Part shown: piece after piece, positions 23,137 to 32,822 of the stretch | How the letters are laid out: each line of letters opens with the position of its first letter | How positions within the stretch are numbered: the stretch's first letter is position 1 | NCBI RefSeq assembly: GCF_963966145.1 | Contig: NC_091054.1 | Span: 2,170,001 to 2,234,000 of the forward strand | Length of the DNA: 64,000 nucleotides | From: Tenebrio molitor | Taxonomy: Eukaryota > Arthropoda > Insecta > Coleoptera > Tenebrionidae | Direction of reading: 5' to 3' | Made by a program: the position numbers and the translations under genes | Notes under the pieces: model-generated | What the model saw: the letters and a program-made list of their open reading frames with translations, nothing else | Told to the model about the DNA's origin: nothing | The model's database searches: none

Positions 23137-23767
23137 TTAATAATCACAGTACTCCATTTTGTGCCAGAAACAGCAAAAAACGCATAGCCAGTTATAGACC
23201 ACGAACATCGAAGTGAATAAGCTGCTCTTGTTGAAGCTGAAGCCGTCGGTAAAGAGTCGTAAGAATAGAGTGGCAATTTCCATTACTATAATAAAAGCGT
23301 ATAACACTAAGAACGGCAGGAAGAATACGGGGTTCTTCTAGAAAAACAAATAAATAAATGAAGAGATCTGTACCGAATTAGTTACCAAAACTCACCGATA
23401 ACACTCCAACTATCAAAAAGAAGTAATATTCGAAGGAAACCAGCAAAGCTATGAGCTTGAGGTCCCTCTCCATTGTGGGTTCTATAACCTTCCCGAAATC
23501 GCCTCTCGACTTGAGCAAGTACCCGGGCAAGGTCGGTCCACATCTGAGTATCATCGCGATGTCAAAAACACTGAACGCCTAAAACGTGAAACTGAACTGT
23601 TTGGTGATTTGCAATTCCAACGATGCAAGTTTTACCACGCCTAACAGTCCCAAGATGATGGTGTAGAAGTCCGAGATGCACAAAAAGGGGTGACTGCAGA
23701 ACTGTCTTAAGAAGTAGTAATTCCGTTTCAAATGGGGGCCTATTACTGAGTAAAATGGTATTTTCAT
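23137..23767 (-). CDS. Small four-TM membrane protein, unknown function (paralogue A)
   Basis: Model: complement(join(23137..23337, 23396..23578, 23636..23767)), phase-0 introns of 58 and 57 bp, 171 aa. Starts MKIPFYSVIGPHLKRNYYFL. Hydrophobic segments lie at about 29-55, 83-104, 107-131 and 145-163; the tail is CCFWHKMEYCDY. No known catalytic motif. The intron before KNPVFFLPFLVLY occupies the same place and phase as the intron before KNIMLLLPWLIVTLY in the divergent neighbour at 23889, which argues for common descent. Intron 1 reads through as a decoy frame ending at 23579, so the single-exon 62-aa ORF there is not the product. Family not recognised; the size suits insect four-TM proteins of the LAPTM or MARVEL size class, which is only a guess. 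Confidence 0.75.
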
Positions 23768-23888
23768 CGTGGACTGAAATTTTTGATGGTTGACATCTTC
23801 CCGAAAATTTCGACAGGAGTTGGCTGTTGTTTAACCGTCACGTCACACATTTTGACTTTTGAAAATACGAAAAATTCATCCGGTAGAC
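23768..23888. promoter_or_regulatory. 121-bp shared upstream region of two divergent four-TM genes
   Basis: Only 121 bp separate the two opposing ATGs (23767 on - and 23889 on +), so both 5' UTRs and promoters must lie here or overlap the coding regions. No TATA box is obvious. A bidirectional promoter is inferred. Confidence 0.5.
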
Positions 23889-24492
23889 ATGAGCACTAGC
23901 ACCATTTTCATCAAACGGCCTTTAAATTACCGCCAGAGTTTGGCAATGCTCAAACAGAAATACGACGAGTTTTCACCGTTTATCTCGGTGATCTTGTGGA
24001 TCTTCTCCGGGCTGTACTCCGCCTCCCAGACTGCTTTTAACAGTAACGTGACGGGACTCACTCTGTCCTTTCCTGTGTACGACCTCTTACTGATGTCCTT
24101 TTCGTCGACGTTACTCTATCAAGGTCTTAACAATGTAAGTCTGAAATATTTCTTTTCCAGCACCTAATTCACGGTCCTTCCCAGAAAAATATCATGTTAC
24201 TGCTTCCTTGGTTAATTGTGACGCTCTACGGTCTTTATTTCAACCATTACCAAGGACTGCTGAGCACATTAGGCACTTTAAAACGGGTGAAGAACTTGTC
24301 TTGGCTGGCCTGGAGCAACTTAACTGTCAACATATTTCTACTGAGTAGGGTTCATTGCCTACCGTGCTCCCCCCTCCACTTATCCTGCCTGTTTCAGTTA
24401 TACGAGGCACCCTTACGATAAGAATATTTCAACTCTGCGTACATTTATGGTTCAAAAAGAAATTAAACGAGATGAAAGAGAAACAATTTTGA
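23889..24492 (+). CDS. Small four-TM membrane protein, unknown function (paralogue B)
   Basis: Model: join(23889..24134, 24185..24344, 24398..24492), introns of 50 and 53 bp (phases 0 and 1), 166 aa. It starts at the first ATG in this frame, MSTSTIFIKRPLNYRQSLAM. Hydrophobic segments lie at about 31-49, 63-80, 84-103 and 123-147; the basic C-terminus is FKKKLNEMKEKQF. The intron-1 position and phase match intron 2 of the divergent gene at 23137-23767. Without splicing of the last intron the frame would end in an unrelated tail; splicing to 24398 restores a fourth TM and basic tail. It converges on NASP, whose stop is 146 bp downstream. Confidence 0.72.
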
Positions 24493-24637
24493 AAAAATAA
24501 TTTATTGTGTAAGAAAAGACAAATACAATGAACATGTTTATTATAAATTAGTAGTATGAGTCTAACAATGAAAAACCTAACCTACATTAACAAATACAAC
24601 ATCTGAAGTTTCTTGATCCTAATCTATTAGTCCCGTT

Positions 24638-25830
24638 TCAAGTCGAAGGCCTTTTGGGGGGATTCTCTTGCGCGTCGTCGTCTTTCCTCTTCCTCTTGAC
24701 CAGATGCGAAATATCGTTGGCCTGCTTGGACGAAGAAGCCTCCGCGGCTCCGTTAGTCTTCGGCTCAGCTTCGTCAACCGCGCTTGCCACTTTTTTTGCA
24801 ACCTAAAATAAAACATCAACTCGTACAAAAAATATTTATTCAAAAACGCAACAAATCAGTCTTCAGGCATTAAAGAGGCGGGGGCGAAACACCTGTAAGT
24901 ACCTCGATTTTCAAGTTCTTCATGTCGCTGATCTTCTCCTGGACCTCCGGGATGAGATCCTTCAGCTCTTCGATCTCTTCGGCGTCGGCTTCTTTGTTTT
25001 CCTTCTCCAGACTCTTCAATTTATTCGTGAGGTACTCGTACGAGGCGCAGAAACTCTCGATGGCCTCGTCGATCTGGGCGTTGGTGGAGTAGGCCCCGCC
25101 CAATTTATAGAACGTCTCGGCGATGGTCCTGCTGTCGCACCCGAACAACGTTTTTTGGATTTCCAGTCCTTCGACTATGTCTTCGATAGCCGAGGAGAAG
25201 TTGCCGCTCTCCAAGGAGATCTCTCCGAGGACGATCAGCGTCTCGGCTAAGTTTTTCTTGCCGTCAGCTCCTCGACTCACGAAAATGCGTTTAGCCAATT
25301 CTAGCACCTCCCACGCTACTTGCAGGTCAGTCAGTTCTTCTTCTGACTCCCCACCTGTGTGAAAATGTTAGATTACGTCAAACCACGAGGTACACCACTT
25401 TACCCTCTTTCTTTTCCGTCGAACTGGGTTCCTCTGGGTTTGCGGGTTTATCATCACTGGACGACTCTTCCGGAGGTTTAGCTTCTTCAGTCTTATTATC
25501 TCCGTTCACTTCCTCCTTTCCCTTACTCTCTTCCCCGTCACTTTCCTCGATGTCTTCGGTTTCCGATTCCTCTTCGACATTCTTCAAAACACCTTCTCCG
25601 AGGGGTCCGCTCTCCTTCCTCGACAACTCCAGCAGAGATTTCCCGTAATAGAGGTACACATCTCCGAGAGAATCATGTGTATCGCTTCCGTGCTCCGCCG
25701 CCAGCAACTCGCTGGCTTTGCTGAAAGCTCGCACAGCTGTGTCGTAATCTTGCAGGACGTATGCCCTCATTCCTTGCCCGAACAACTCCTTGGAGTTGGA
25801 GTTTTGCGGATCTAGAGCAACATCGGCCAT
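24638..25830 (-). CDS. NASP: NASP-type histone chaperone (SHNi-TPR protein)
   Basis: Model: complement(join(24638..24802, 24903..25354, 25404..25830)), introns of 100 and 49 bp, 347 aa. NASP binds histone H3/H4 and linker histone and keeps soluble H3-H4 in the nucleus. Residues about 14-70 (LFGQGMRAYVLQDYDTAVRA, DVYLYYGKSLLELSRKE) form TPR1. TPR2 is interrupted by a long acidic Glu/Ser/Asp stretch (about 80-145), the hallmark of NASP/Sim3/Hif1. TPR3-4 follow (LAETLIVLGEISLESGNFSS and TIAETFYKLGGAYSTNAQID), then a coiled coil and a C-terminal basic NLS KRKRKDDDAQENPPKR. Splicing at 24802 puts the tail in a frame that stops at 24638; the longer frame to 24619 is a shadow. An acceptor TTTTAG ends right before the ATG, implying a UTR intron (donor AA|GTAAGC near 25894). 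Confidence 0.92.
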
Positions 25831-27337
25831 CTAAAACGAAATTTCATTTGGGAATTTTACTACGAGAAAAATTATTGTGCAAAGGGGCTTACTTTGGACA
25901 GACGAGTGTAAGGTTAGGACTGGTGATGCTGGTTTTTACGGTATCACAGAAAAAGTTGCGTGTTTTTGCGTGGACAAGAAAATTGATAAGACTTGTGTTT
26001 ATCACATGTGGCAAATGAGTTTCTTCGTGGGACATTAATTCCGCTTGGACACCACCACCGAGCACTCTCTTGTTGAAAAGCAAACAACGAAACTCTTACA
26101 ATTAACGAAAGAAAAAACGCGAAATGAGGAATGACACGAATTCGGCGAACACTAAAAGAGGGTTGAAAAATGATTACGACGACCCTGGTTACCAGACGGC
26201 CGGCGTCGGCGTCGTATCGACGTCGAAAACAGACATCTACGGGATACGCAACGCGGCAAACCAGTAGTGCTTTGGCCTTTGCCTGGATTCGCTATCGGGG
26301 AAGCTCCGCGAGAGATGTGAAAATCCCGTGTTGCGTGAAACGCACAATTTTCCTCGTAGCAATTCCGGAACATGACGCTCAACCAAGCAAGTCAATTAGG
26401 ATAATCCAATCGGTGTGTTTTGTTCTTGACTGTTCCAACCTTTGAAAAAATCTTGTTTGCACATTTTTGACATATGGAGTTTTCAAAATCGTCCTAATAT
26501 ATTCCGGGCACGCTCCGGTTCAAGGGCCACGGCTGGTTTGAGGTAAGATCAATTCCGTCGCTCGAAGAAAATTTAGCGAAGGGTCCTCGACCGCAAAAAC
26601 AAAATGTTTTTCGCTCGGGGTGCAAGACCTCGTCATTTCCGCGGAAATGGGGAGGTGGGAAGGATCGCACCCTCCGAGACATAAACTTCCCACGAAAGTT
26701 CTTGCATTTCTTTGCATCTCGCAAACTTTTTTTTCTCTCCGTTTGTTTAATCTTTATTTTGCACTTGCCGGGTCATTAGGAAGATTAAGGAGTCAGCAAC
26801 CCCCTCCGAAGCCGTAACTCTTAGGTCGATGTCTTGCTGACGTGTACCATAACCCAAAGTTAGCGCGATTACGAGATATCGAAAATATCAATCGACTCCC
26901 ACCGGCTTTCTTAACAGTTAACTATTATTGGTCGGCAATAAAAATACATTGTAAAGCTGAGAGTGCATTCGTGAATCCCACCACGACGTGACGCACCGTT
27001 AAAATTAGAATTTAGCTGTCACGGCTTGTTACGGGGTTGAATGCTTGATATTAATATTTGACTTGAACTTCAAAGTGCTTCAAAGTTCACAGACTGAACG
27101 ACTCCAAACTCGTGGAAAATTCATACATGAACCACATTAATTTCAATCAATGCTTGTGAACTTGCTCGACACCGAGTACGTAACAAGATTAAGTAGCATT
27201 CGGGGCACTAATCATATTTATTAACAAATCTCCAAGAAGTTCTGGAACAAACGACTTGAAATTTCGTTATAAACATTTTGGTAAAAGCTCACTTGGGCAA
27301 GGTGCCCACGCTAAATCAATTCGTCTCCTCGGTTCTT
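25831..27337. promoter_or_regulatory. Upstream region of NASP, GC-richer, non-coding
   Basis: Contains the inferred NASP 5' UTR intron (25831 to about 25893), a GC-richer patch at 26160-26400 and another at 26510-26830. Several overlapping ORFs on both strands in these patches show no domain. NASP promoter activity near 26000-26200 is inferred from position only. Confidence 0.35.
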
Positions 27338-27535
27338 TTTATTTATCCTCAAAGTCGGCGCTGAAGAGTCGATTGTGAACGCACCACGAATCAGAGATCA
27401 CGGATCAGCTGTTTAAATCTAACCTCACTTTTTCCATTTTTTGTATTTTTACTAAGCAGAAGGACGAGTGGTGCGTTCACAATCGACTCTTCCACGTCAG
27501 CTTTGAGGATAAATTTAAATAAACACCTGTTATTT
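27338..27535. mobile_element. MITE, GGGTGTTCA family, copy 3
   Basis: Inverted ends ATTTATCCTCAAAGTCGGCG ... and CAGCTTTGAGGATAAATTTA, then AATAAACACC on the right. The outermost left bases are missing. It lies 6 bp from the next copy. Confidence 0.8.
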
Positions 27536-27541
27536 ATAAGG

Positions 27542-27712
27542 TATCGGGTGTTCATTTAAATTTCCGGTCAAAGTTGGCATGGAAGAGTTGATTGTGAACG
27601 CACTACGGATCACGTATCAGCTGTGTAAATCTTATGTTTTTACAGGAGTGGTCTGTTCACAATCGACTCTTCAACGCCAACTTTGACAGGAAATTTAAGT
27701 GAACACCCGATA
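27542..27712. mobile_element. MITE, GGGTGTTCA family, copy 4 (complete)
   Basis: 171 bp, TATCGGGTGTTCATTTAAAT at the left and ATTTAAGTGAACACCCGATA at the right: a clean, nearly symmetrical terminal inverted repeat with a short interior. Confidence 0.88.
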
Positions 27713-28646
27713 GTTAGTAAATAAATAATAAAATTACCAAAACGGAGCATATAATTTTTAATTTTGCTAAATAACTAAATGTGTTTGTACTGGGAAAAAA
27801 GTGAGCTTTTATTATTTCCCTCCAAGGGGACCTTCCTCCATTATGCCTTTTTACGAGGCGTACGTATGTTTCCAGGATTTTAAATTAAAAGAGAAGAACT
27901 GTGTTTCCAGATGACAACACCAGACATGTTTGTTGAATTACCTTTTGCCTTTCTGTATTAAAGCACAAAAGAATCTTAAACAGAAAAAATCCATGTTGGA
28001 GACGGAATATTTTAAATGAGAGAAATATAACTAGGGTGAGGACGATTTTCCTTACATCACCATTAAATAATTTCAAAATGTTCTTTTGGATAAATGAATT
28101 AACGATATAATGTTTTGCTAAATTATGAATATTTTTGGTTGCGTTGTTTTCGAATAAAAACAATAAAGCAACAAAGGAAGTAAAGTATGACTGAAATAAG
28201 CATTATTCAATGAGCGTGTAATGCACTGAGATAATTGCGTAATAGGCATTACATATGATTAGCACACTAGCTTTTCTCCATGACACAAATTTTCACTACA
28301 ATTTATTTGTTACTGCTTTTTTTATAAGAAAAAAAAAATAGACTCGCAAAATTTTATCGGACAAAATAAGAAAAAAGACTGTATTATTCAACGTGTGCGT
28401 AATAGCCATTACATACGAGTAGAAGTTTTTCTACGACATTAAATCTTTTACTACGGGTAAAAATTGCATTTTAATTTACCTAACATTTAAAAAAACAGTA
28501 ATACAATACCGGGTGGGGCATCGGTTACGCAAACGCGACTTCTAATTAATTTGATAAGGATATTTGAGAATTGTTTTAATTTTTTTTTGTTAATAAATAA
28601 GGCCGTAACAGTTTTGTTAACTTTCTGATATTAACTGTCAATTTAC
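27713..28646. other. Intergenic with repeat fragments
   Basis: AT-rich. Two fragments of the ATTCAATGAGCG family occur at 28193-28290 and 28375-28460. The motif TACCGGGTGGGGCATCGGTT near 28508 looks like a transposon end but no partner was found. The ORF at 27885-28163 (-) is unsupported. Confidence 0.45.
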
Positions 28647-28885
28647 CTGTAAAGTTTTTACACTAAATGAATCTGTACCTGCTAGCACTTCAAACCCTGC
28701 TGTCACAATTACAAATTTCACTTGGTTGGCTAAATAATTCGCTTTTTTATTTAAACCCAAACCAGACGCGTGATTTATGGCAAAATGGTATAATTTGCCA
28801 ACAAAAGGATCATTCACTAGTAGCCGACCGTTCTGAAACCTCTTATTTACAGCTTTGCCATAAAATTGACAGTTCCCATTGTCAC
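28647..28885 (-). other. Exon-like open frame, product unknown
   Basis: On the minus strand an acceptor GTCGTAAATTTAG precedes 239 bp that stay open (79 codons plus two leading bases) and end at a good donor CAG|GTAAAT. The peptide reads, in part, DNGNCQFYGKAVNKRFQNGR and LANQVKFVIVTAGFEVLAGT: normal, mixed composition, unlike the low-complexity chance ORFs around it. No ATG lies in the frame and no flanking exon was found, so it may be an exon of a gene with distant exons, or a gene relic. Not recognised. Confidence 0.35.
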
Positions 28886-29562
28886 CTAAATTTACGACAG
28901 GGCAAGTAGCAGGTCATAAATAAAAATGATTTTCAAAGTTAAAACGTAAAATTGCGTTTCATTCAAAATCTAATTGGTGCTATTTTCCGCTGATTTCGTA
29001 AATAATTATAGGAAGTGAATTTGACAAATAATCATGTGCTGTTTCATAACAACTTGATCGTCTATTGGATGTCGTTATATTCTTATTTCGCACTCGTGCG
29101 GTAACAAACCCTGCAGGAAAAATATTCCCGCAGGGTTCACTACAGCAACTAAGAGCAGTGGGTAATTCATTATTTTTTATGTTTGTTTAAGTGACACATT
29201 TAATATAAGTCGTAGAAAAAACAATTGATTGTTCACAATCCAGATACGACTAGGTTTCCAGTTTGATGTAACAACTTTATAAAATTTTAATCAAATGTAA
29301 ACAGAATAGATAATTGAATCACTGAAAGCTGAGAATGGGGTTCTTCAACAGTGAGTGATGATGACAGATCGATCATTCAGTAGAATCTACGTTGCATGAC
29401 AAAATAAAAAACGTAATGAAAACCTCGAAACAAAGGTGACAGTTTGTGCCCCTTAAAATAAATTTTAAAAATGTTTGCTATGAAGTAGACGGCGTTTCAA
29501 CGCATAGAAAAAGAAAAAGGTGTTTTGAAATGGGTGATTTCGTAAACAGTTGAGGCGTAGAT

Positions 29563-30248
29563 TTAATCTAACAGCATTAACCACAGCCTGTAACCGCCGA
29601 GAGAAAACTTTACGACGATAATGTTAATGCAAAACTGTACTAATCCGGTTAGAATGTTCCAGGATTTAGTTGAGCAGGTACTTTTCTTGTGAATAAAAAA
29701 ATACAAACCAGAACTACTATACGATAGTTTAATATTTATGATTTCGGCAGCGAACAGTCGTAAGAAGAGTAAAGCACAAATGTGGACAATGAAATCGCAG
29801 CTGAAAATGTGTGCAGGATATTTCGCTGAAAGAGGAGCACATTTAATGAGTTAAGCATTGCTGACGGAGATGTATACGACCGATTCTGTGTGTGCTTCTT
29901 TTTGCAACTTAATACCAGTTAGCAGCAGTTTATTTCTAATTCTAGCTTTACATCTTTTGCCAGACCGCGTACTGTTACATTTTAATTAAAATAAATGTAG
30001 GGACGTGGGTGCTATCGAGGATTACCTCGAGCAAGATTGACTTTTTTTCTTGATGATGTAAAGATTTCTATAGGATGCGCTTGATAAAATAGACTGAAAG
30101 AAGAAGACGCGCCATTGTACATTTTTAAGTTGTTTGCCTTTCTACATCACAAATGATAATTGCTCATTACCAAATGTACGACAAAGCAAGCAACAAATAA
30201 AACAACTTTTGGCAAACATTTCTTAGCCAAGCCAATGTGACATAACAT
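29563..30248 (-). pseudogene. Possible degenerate third copy of the four-TM family
   Basis: Minus-strand exon 29825-29563 (acceptor CTCTTTCAG, phase 1, 87 residues, TAA) encodes two hydrophobic segments. Its start, KYPAHIFSCDFIVHICALLF then LRLF, aligns with the last exon of the gene at 23137 (FIIVMEIATLFLRLF). An upstream candidate first exon, 30248-30171, reads MLCHIGLAKKCLPKVVLFVA and onward and ends at phase 0 with donor TTG|GTAATG, as exon 1 of that gene does. No middle exon with the second TM segment could be assembled in frame, so a pseudogene, a divergent gene or over-reading are all possible. Confidence 0.3.
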
Positions 30249-30573
30249 AAGCAACTTTTTAACATCATTTATTGATTAATTGCAAAAATGATTTAATATC
30301 AATACATTTACTAATCGTTTCATGACTAGATCAGGTGGCGTAAATATCTTGGAATAATTTTTGGGAATAAGAAAACTTGAATGCACTTCGAAACACGCAT
30401 CGCGAAGATGCTGCACAACGTTTCCAAAGGTTCGTACATTGGGAAGTATCCTTTGAGGAAACCATACCGGTTTTCTCCAGGTCGGTGAAAGCCATTTGTC
30501 ATTTAAATTGAGGTTAAGATTTTGAATTAAATGACAGCAAAAAAATCTACTGATTTTTTTTGACCAATCTATA

Positions 30574-31052
30574 TACAGTGAGTTTTTTTTAAGACTAGCC
30601 ATAGGGTTTTACATGCTAATTTTTCAACCCCCTGTTAACTTTTGTTCCGATAAAAATATCCAAACCATTTTTGGAACAAAGTTAGAAGATTTTTTAAACT
30701 ATCGAATAGATTACAATTTAATATCCCAAACCGTCGAAAAAGTTGTGAAAAAATATTTTTTAGGGCGCCGAAATAATAGTACGTCGAGCGGCCGCCAGAG
30801 TAGCGCCATTGTCGGCTCAACCAGCACCTGACGATCTCCAATTTTGGACGCTTTTGGCGCGCCAAAAAATATTTTTTTCACAACTTTTTCGACAGTTTGG
30901 GATATTGAATTGTAATCTATCCGATAGTTTAAAAAATCTTCCAAATTTGTTCCAAAAATGGTTTGAATATTTTCATCGGAACAAAAGTTAACAGGGGGTT
31001 AAAAATTAGCATGTAAAACCCTATGGCCAGTCTTAAAAAAAACTCCCTGTAT
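30574..31052. mobile_element. Foldback element with about 210-bp arms
   Basis: Left arm TACAGTGAGTTTTTTTTAAG ... and right arm CTTAAAAAAAACTCCCTGTA are near-complete reverse complements, including AGGGTTTTACATGCTAATTT. The unique centre (about 30785-30870) is GC-rich. TA flanks fit a Tc1/mariner-type target duplication. The ORFs within are palindrome artefacts. Confidence 0.85.
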
Positions 31053-31846
31053 ATAAAACTGAATGTCTGTTTGTATATTTTGTATGCAAATCTACAGTTT
31101 TACTCCGATCTTGATGAAATTTTGTACACTTGATCTTCAAAGCAAGAAGAAAATTACTGTCTACTTTAATTTTACAAAAACCAACCGCTACTACCATTTT
31201 CAACCCTGTTAAGAAAAAAGACAGTTTTTTCGAGTTGGAAATACCCTCACCTTCGCCGCTTCACCCCTATTTCATCCTCTGAGTATATCGTCACCTTCAC
31301 CGCTTAACACCCACAAAAGGCAACCCCTATTATCATTTTTAAGCCTGTTAAGCACAAAAAAAGTTTTTTCGAGTTGGAAATCGCGTTTGCATGATATGTT
31401 CAGGTGTCATAGTTACATTTGGTTGTTTATAAAAGTAGCAATTTCGCAAAATATGTTTGAATAATTGTGTTTTAACGGAAGATGTCTTAAATGAAGCAGA
31501 ACAAGCTTCAAATACCTTAATACCGGAAAAATCAAAAGGCAGGTATCTGAAATCAAACGAGACAATCAAACAATAGGAAGATCTAAATAAGGTTACAACT
31601 GAAAATAAAAGTGTTATGTTGGCGTATTTTCATGAATTGGTAAGTGATGATAGTGTTAGTTTTTTATCGTATTGATCTTTTTTTATATAGTCGAAGAAAA
31701 AAGTAGTCTACAGTAAAGTTTTAATAATTCTTCGTAAAAAGACAAACTTCATATTGAAATTACTGCGTTTATAGCAATACATGAAAGTAGAAACATCATT
31801 TTAAAACATTCTGAAATTTGCGGGCAAAGCCGCGGGTAAAAGCTAG
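31053..31846. mobile_element. Helitron-like non-autonomous element
   Basis: Starts ATATAAAACTGAATGTCTGT and ends with a GC hairpin (GCGG-loop-CCGC within TGCGGGCAAAGCCGCGGGTA) followed by AAAAGCTAGT, i.e. a CTAG end before T, as in Helitrons. It contains two similar internal blocks around CAACCCCTATT and TTTTTTCGAGTTGGAAAT. No Rep/helicase coding seen. The 5' TC is missing where the foldback element abuts it. Confidence 0.5.
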
Positions 31847-32449
31847 TTTTTTCATAAAATTCAGTGACTCCCAAACTTTTAGTCCTTTTTCTCGAAAAAT
31901 ATCGACATTTTCTATAAGGCATTACTGGCTCATTTGTTACCTACTGTGGAGTACTACCTCTGGTTGAAATATCTGCACAACTTTCAAAGTCACCCTGTAT
32001 ATCTACCAATTTATGTCCTGTATTGCATATTTTAGGTCATTATTTTGAAGAACAAAAGCGTCAACAAATTACAGTCGACGTTATTAAAGTAATACATTCA
32101 GCGATAAAGTGGCAGAGTCTGTTTCATTTGCAATTTCTTTTTAAATCCACGGCGAAATGAATACAGATGTGTTTAATTAAAAATAACAAATTAGCCTAAC
32201 TAAACATCCTAAATTAAGCCGGTCCCTGCACACGAAGCTCAGGCATGGAAATTATTTCGTTAACTTGGACACAACGTAAGCTACATATTTCATAAGCAAT
32301 TTCGCTCTCAACCAAAGTTAACTGAGACAATTATTTCATTTCATTTACATCACAATAAAAATTCGTCCGAGAACACTTTCGTTCACAAAATAAAATGTCC
32401 GCCGCCACTCGCGATCATTCTGAAATGGAATACATAATTTTACTACGAC
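31847..32449. other. Intergenic, no gene seen
   Basis: AT-rich sequence between the Helitron-like element and the tetraspan gene start region. The fragment TTTCAAAGTCACCCTGTATA near 31985 looks like another transposon end without a partner. Confidence 0.4.
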
Positions 32450-32822
32450 TCAACATTTCCAGGTGACACACGTTGTGACGTCAGAGGAATGGATTTATAA
32501 CAAACACGAAACCGCCGACCGAGGGCGTGCTACCCCATTTCGTTCGTTATGGTCGTATAGACCTTGACATGCCTCCGAACGAAGAACTATACAGATCGAT
32601 TTCGCCCACAAACAAAACTTTGTCAATAATGTGAAAAAAGTAACGAAGTATCAACACTTCTGGAGCCAATAAAGCAGATCAACTTCCGAATACTTGATAA
32701 TCCCCTTCACAACAAGCATCACCATTCAATCCTTAAGATACTTCTTCCAGTTCGTCAAGAACGCCATCAAGCTGAAGCACCAACAAGAGTACGATCTCCT
32801 CATAGTCGATTGCGACACTTTG
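32450..32822 (+). promoter_or_regulatory. Probable promoter and 5' UTR of the tetraspan gene
   Basis: GC-richer than its surroundings, with a GTGACGTCAG CRE-like site at about 32475 and a stretch that reads open in the frame of the first coding exon but has no ATG before 32823. Transcription start not determined. Confidence 0.35.

Noticed and set aside
23579..23767. 62-codon single-exon ORF (-)
   Set aside because: Reads through a good donor/acceptor pair; splicing yields a longer four-TM protein matching its neighbour's gene structure.
24619..24843. 74-codon ORF (-) at the NASP 3' end
   Set aside because: The NASP reading frame, set by phase-0 splicing at 24903/24802, is different and stops at 24638.
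26152..26817. Overlapping ORFs on both strands upstream of NASP
   Set aside because: Arg/Ser/Pro-rich chance frames in a GC-rich patch; no domains or splice logic.
30613..30991. ORFs within the foldback element
   Set aside because: Mirror-image translations of the inverted repeat, present on both strands.
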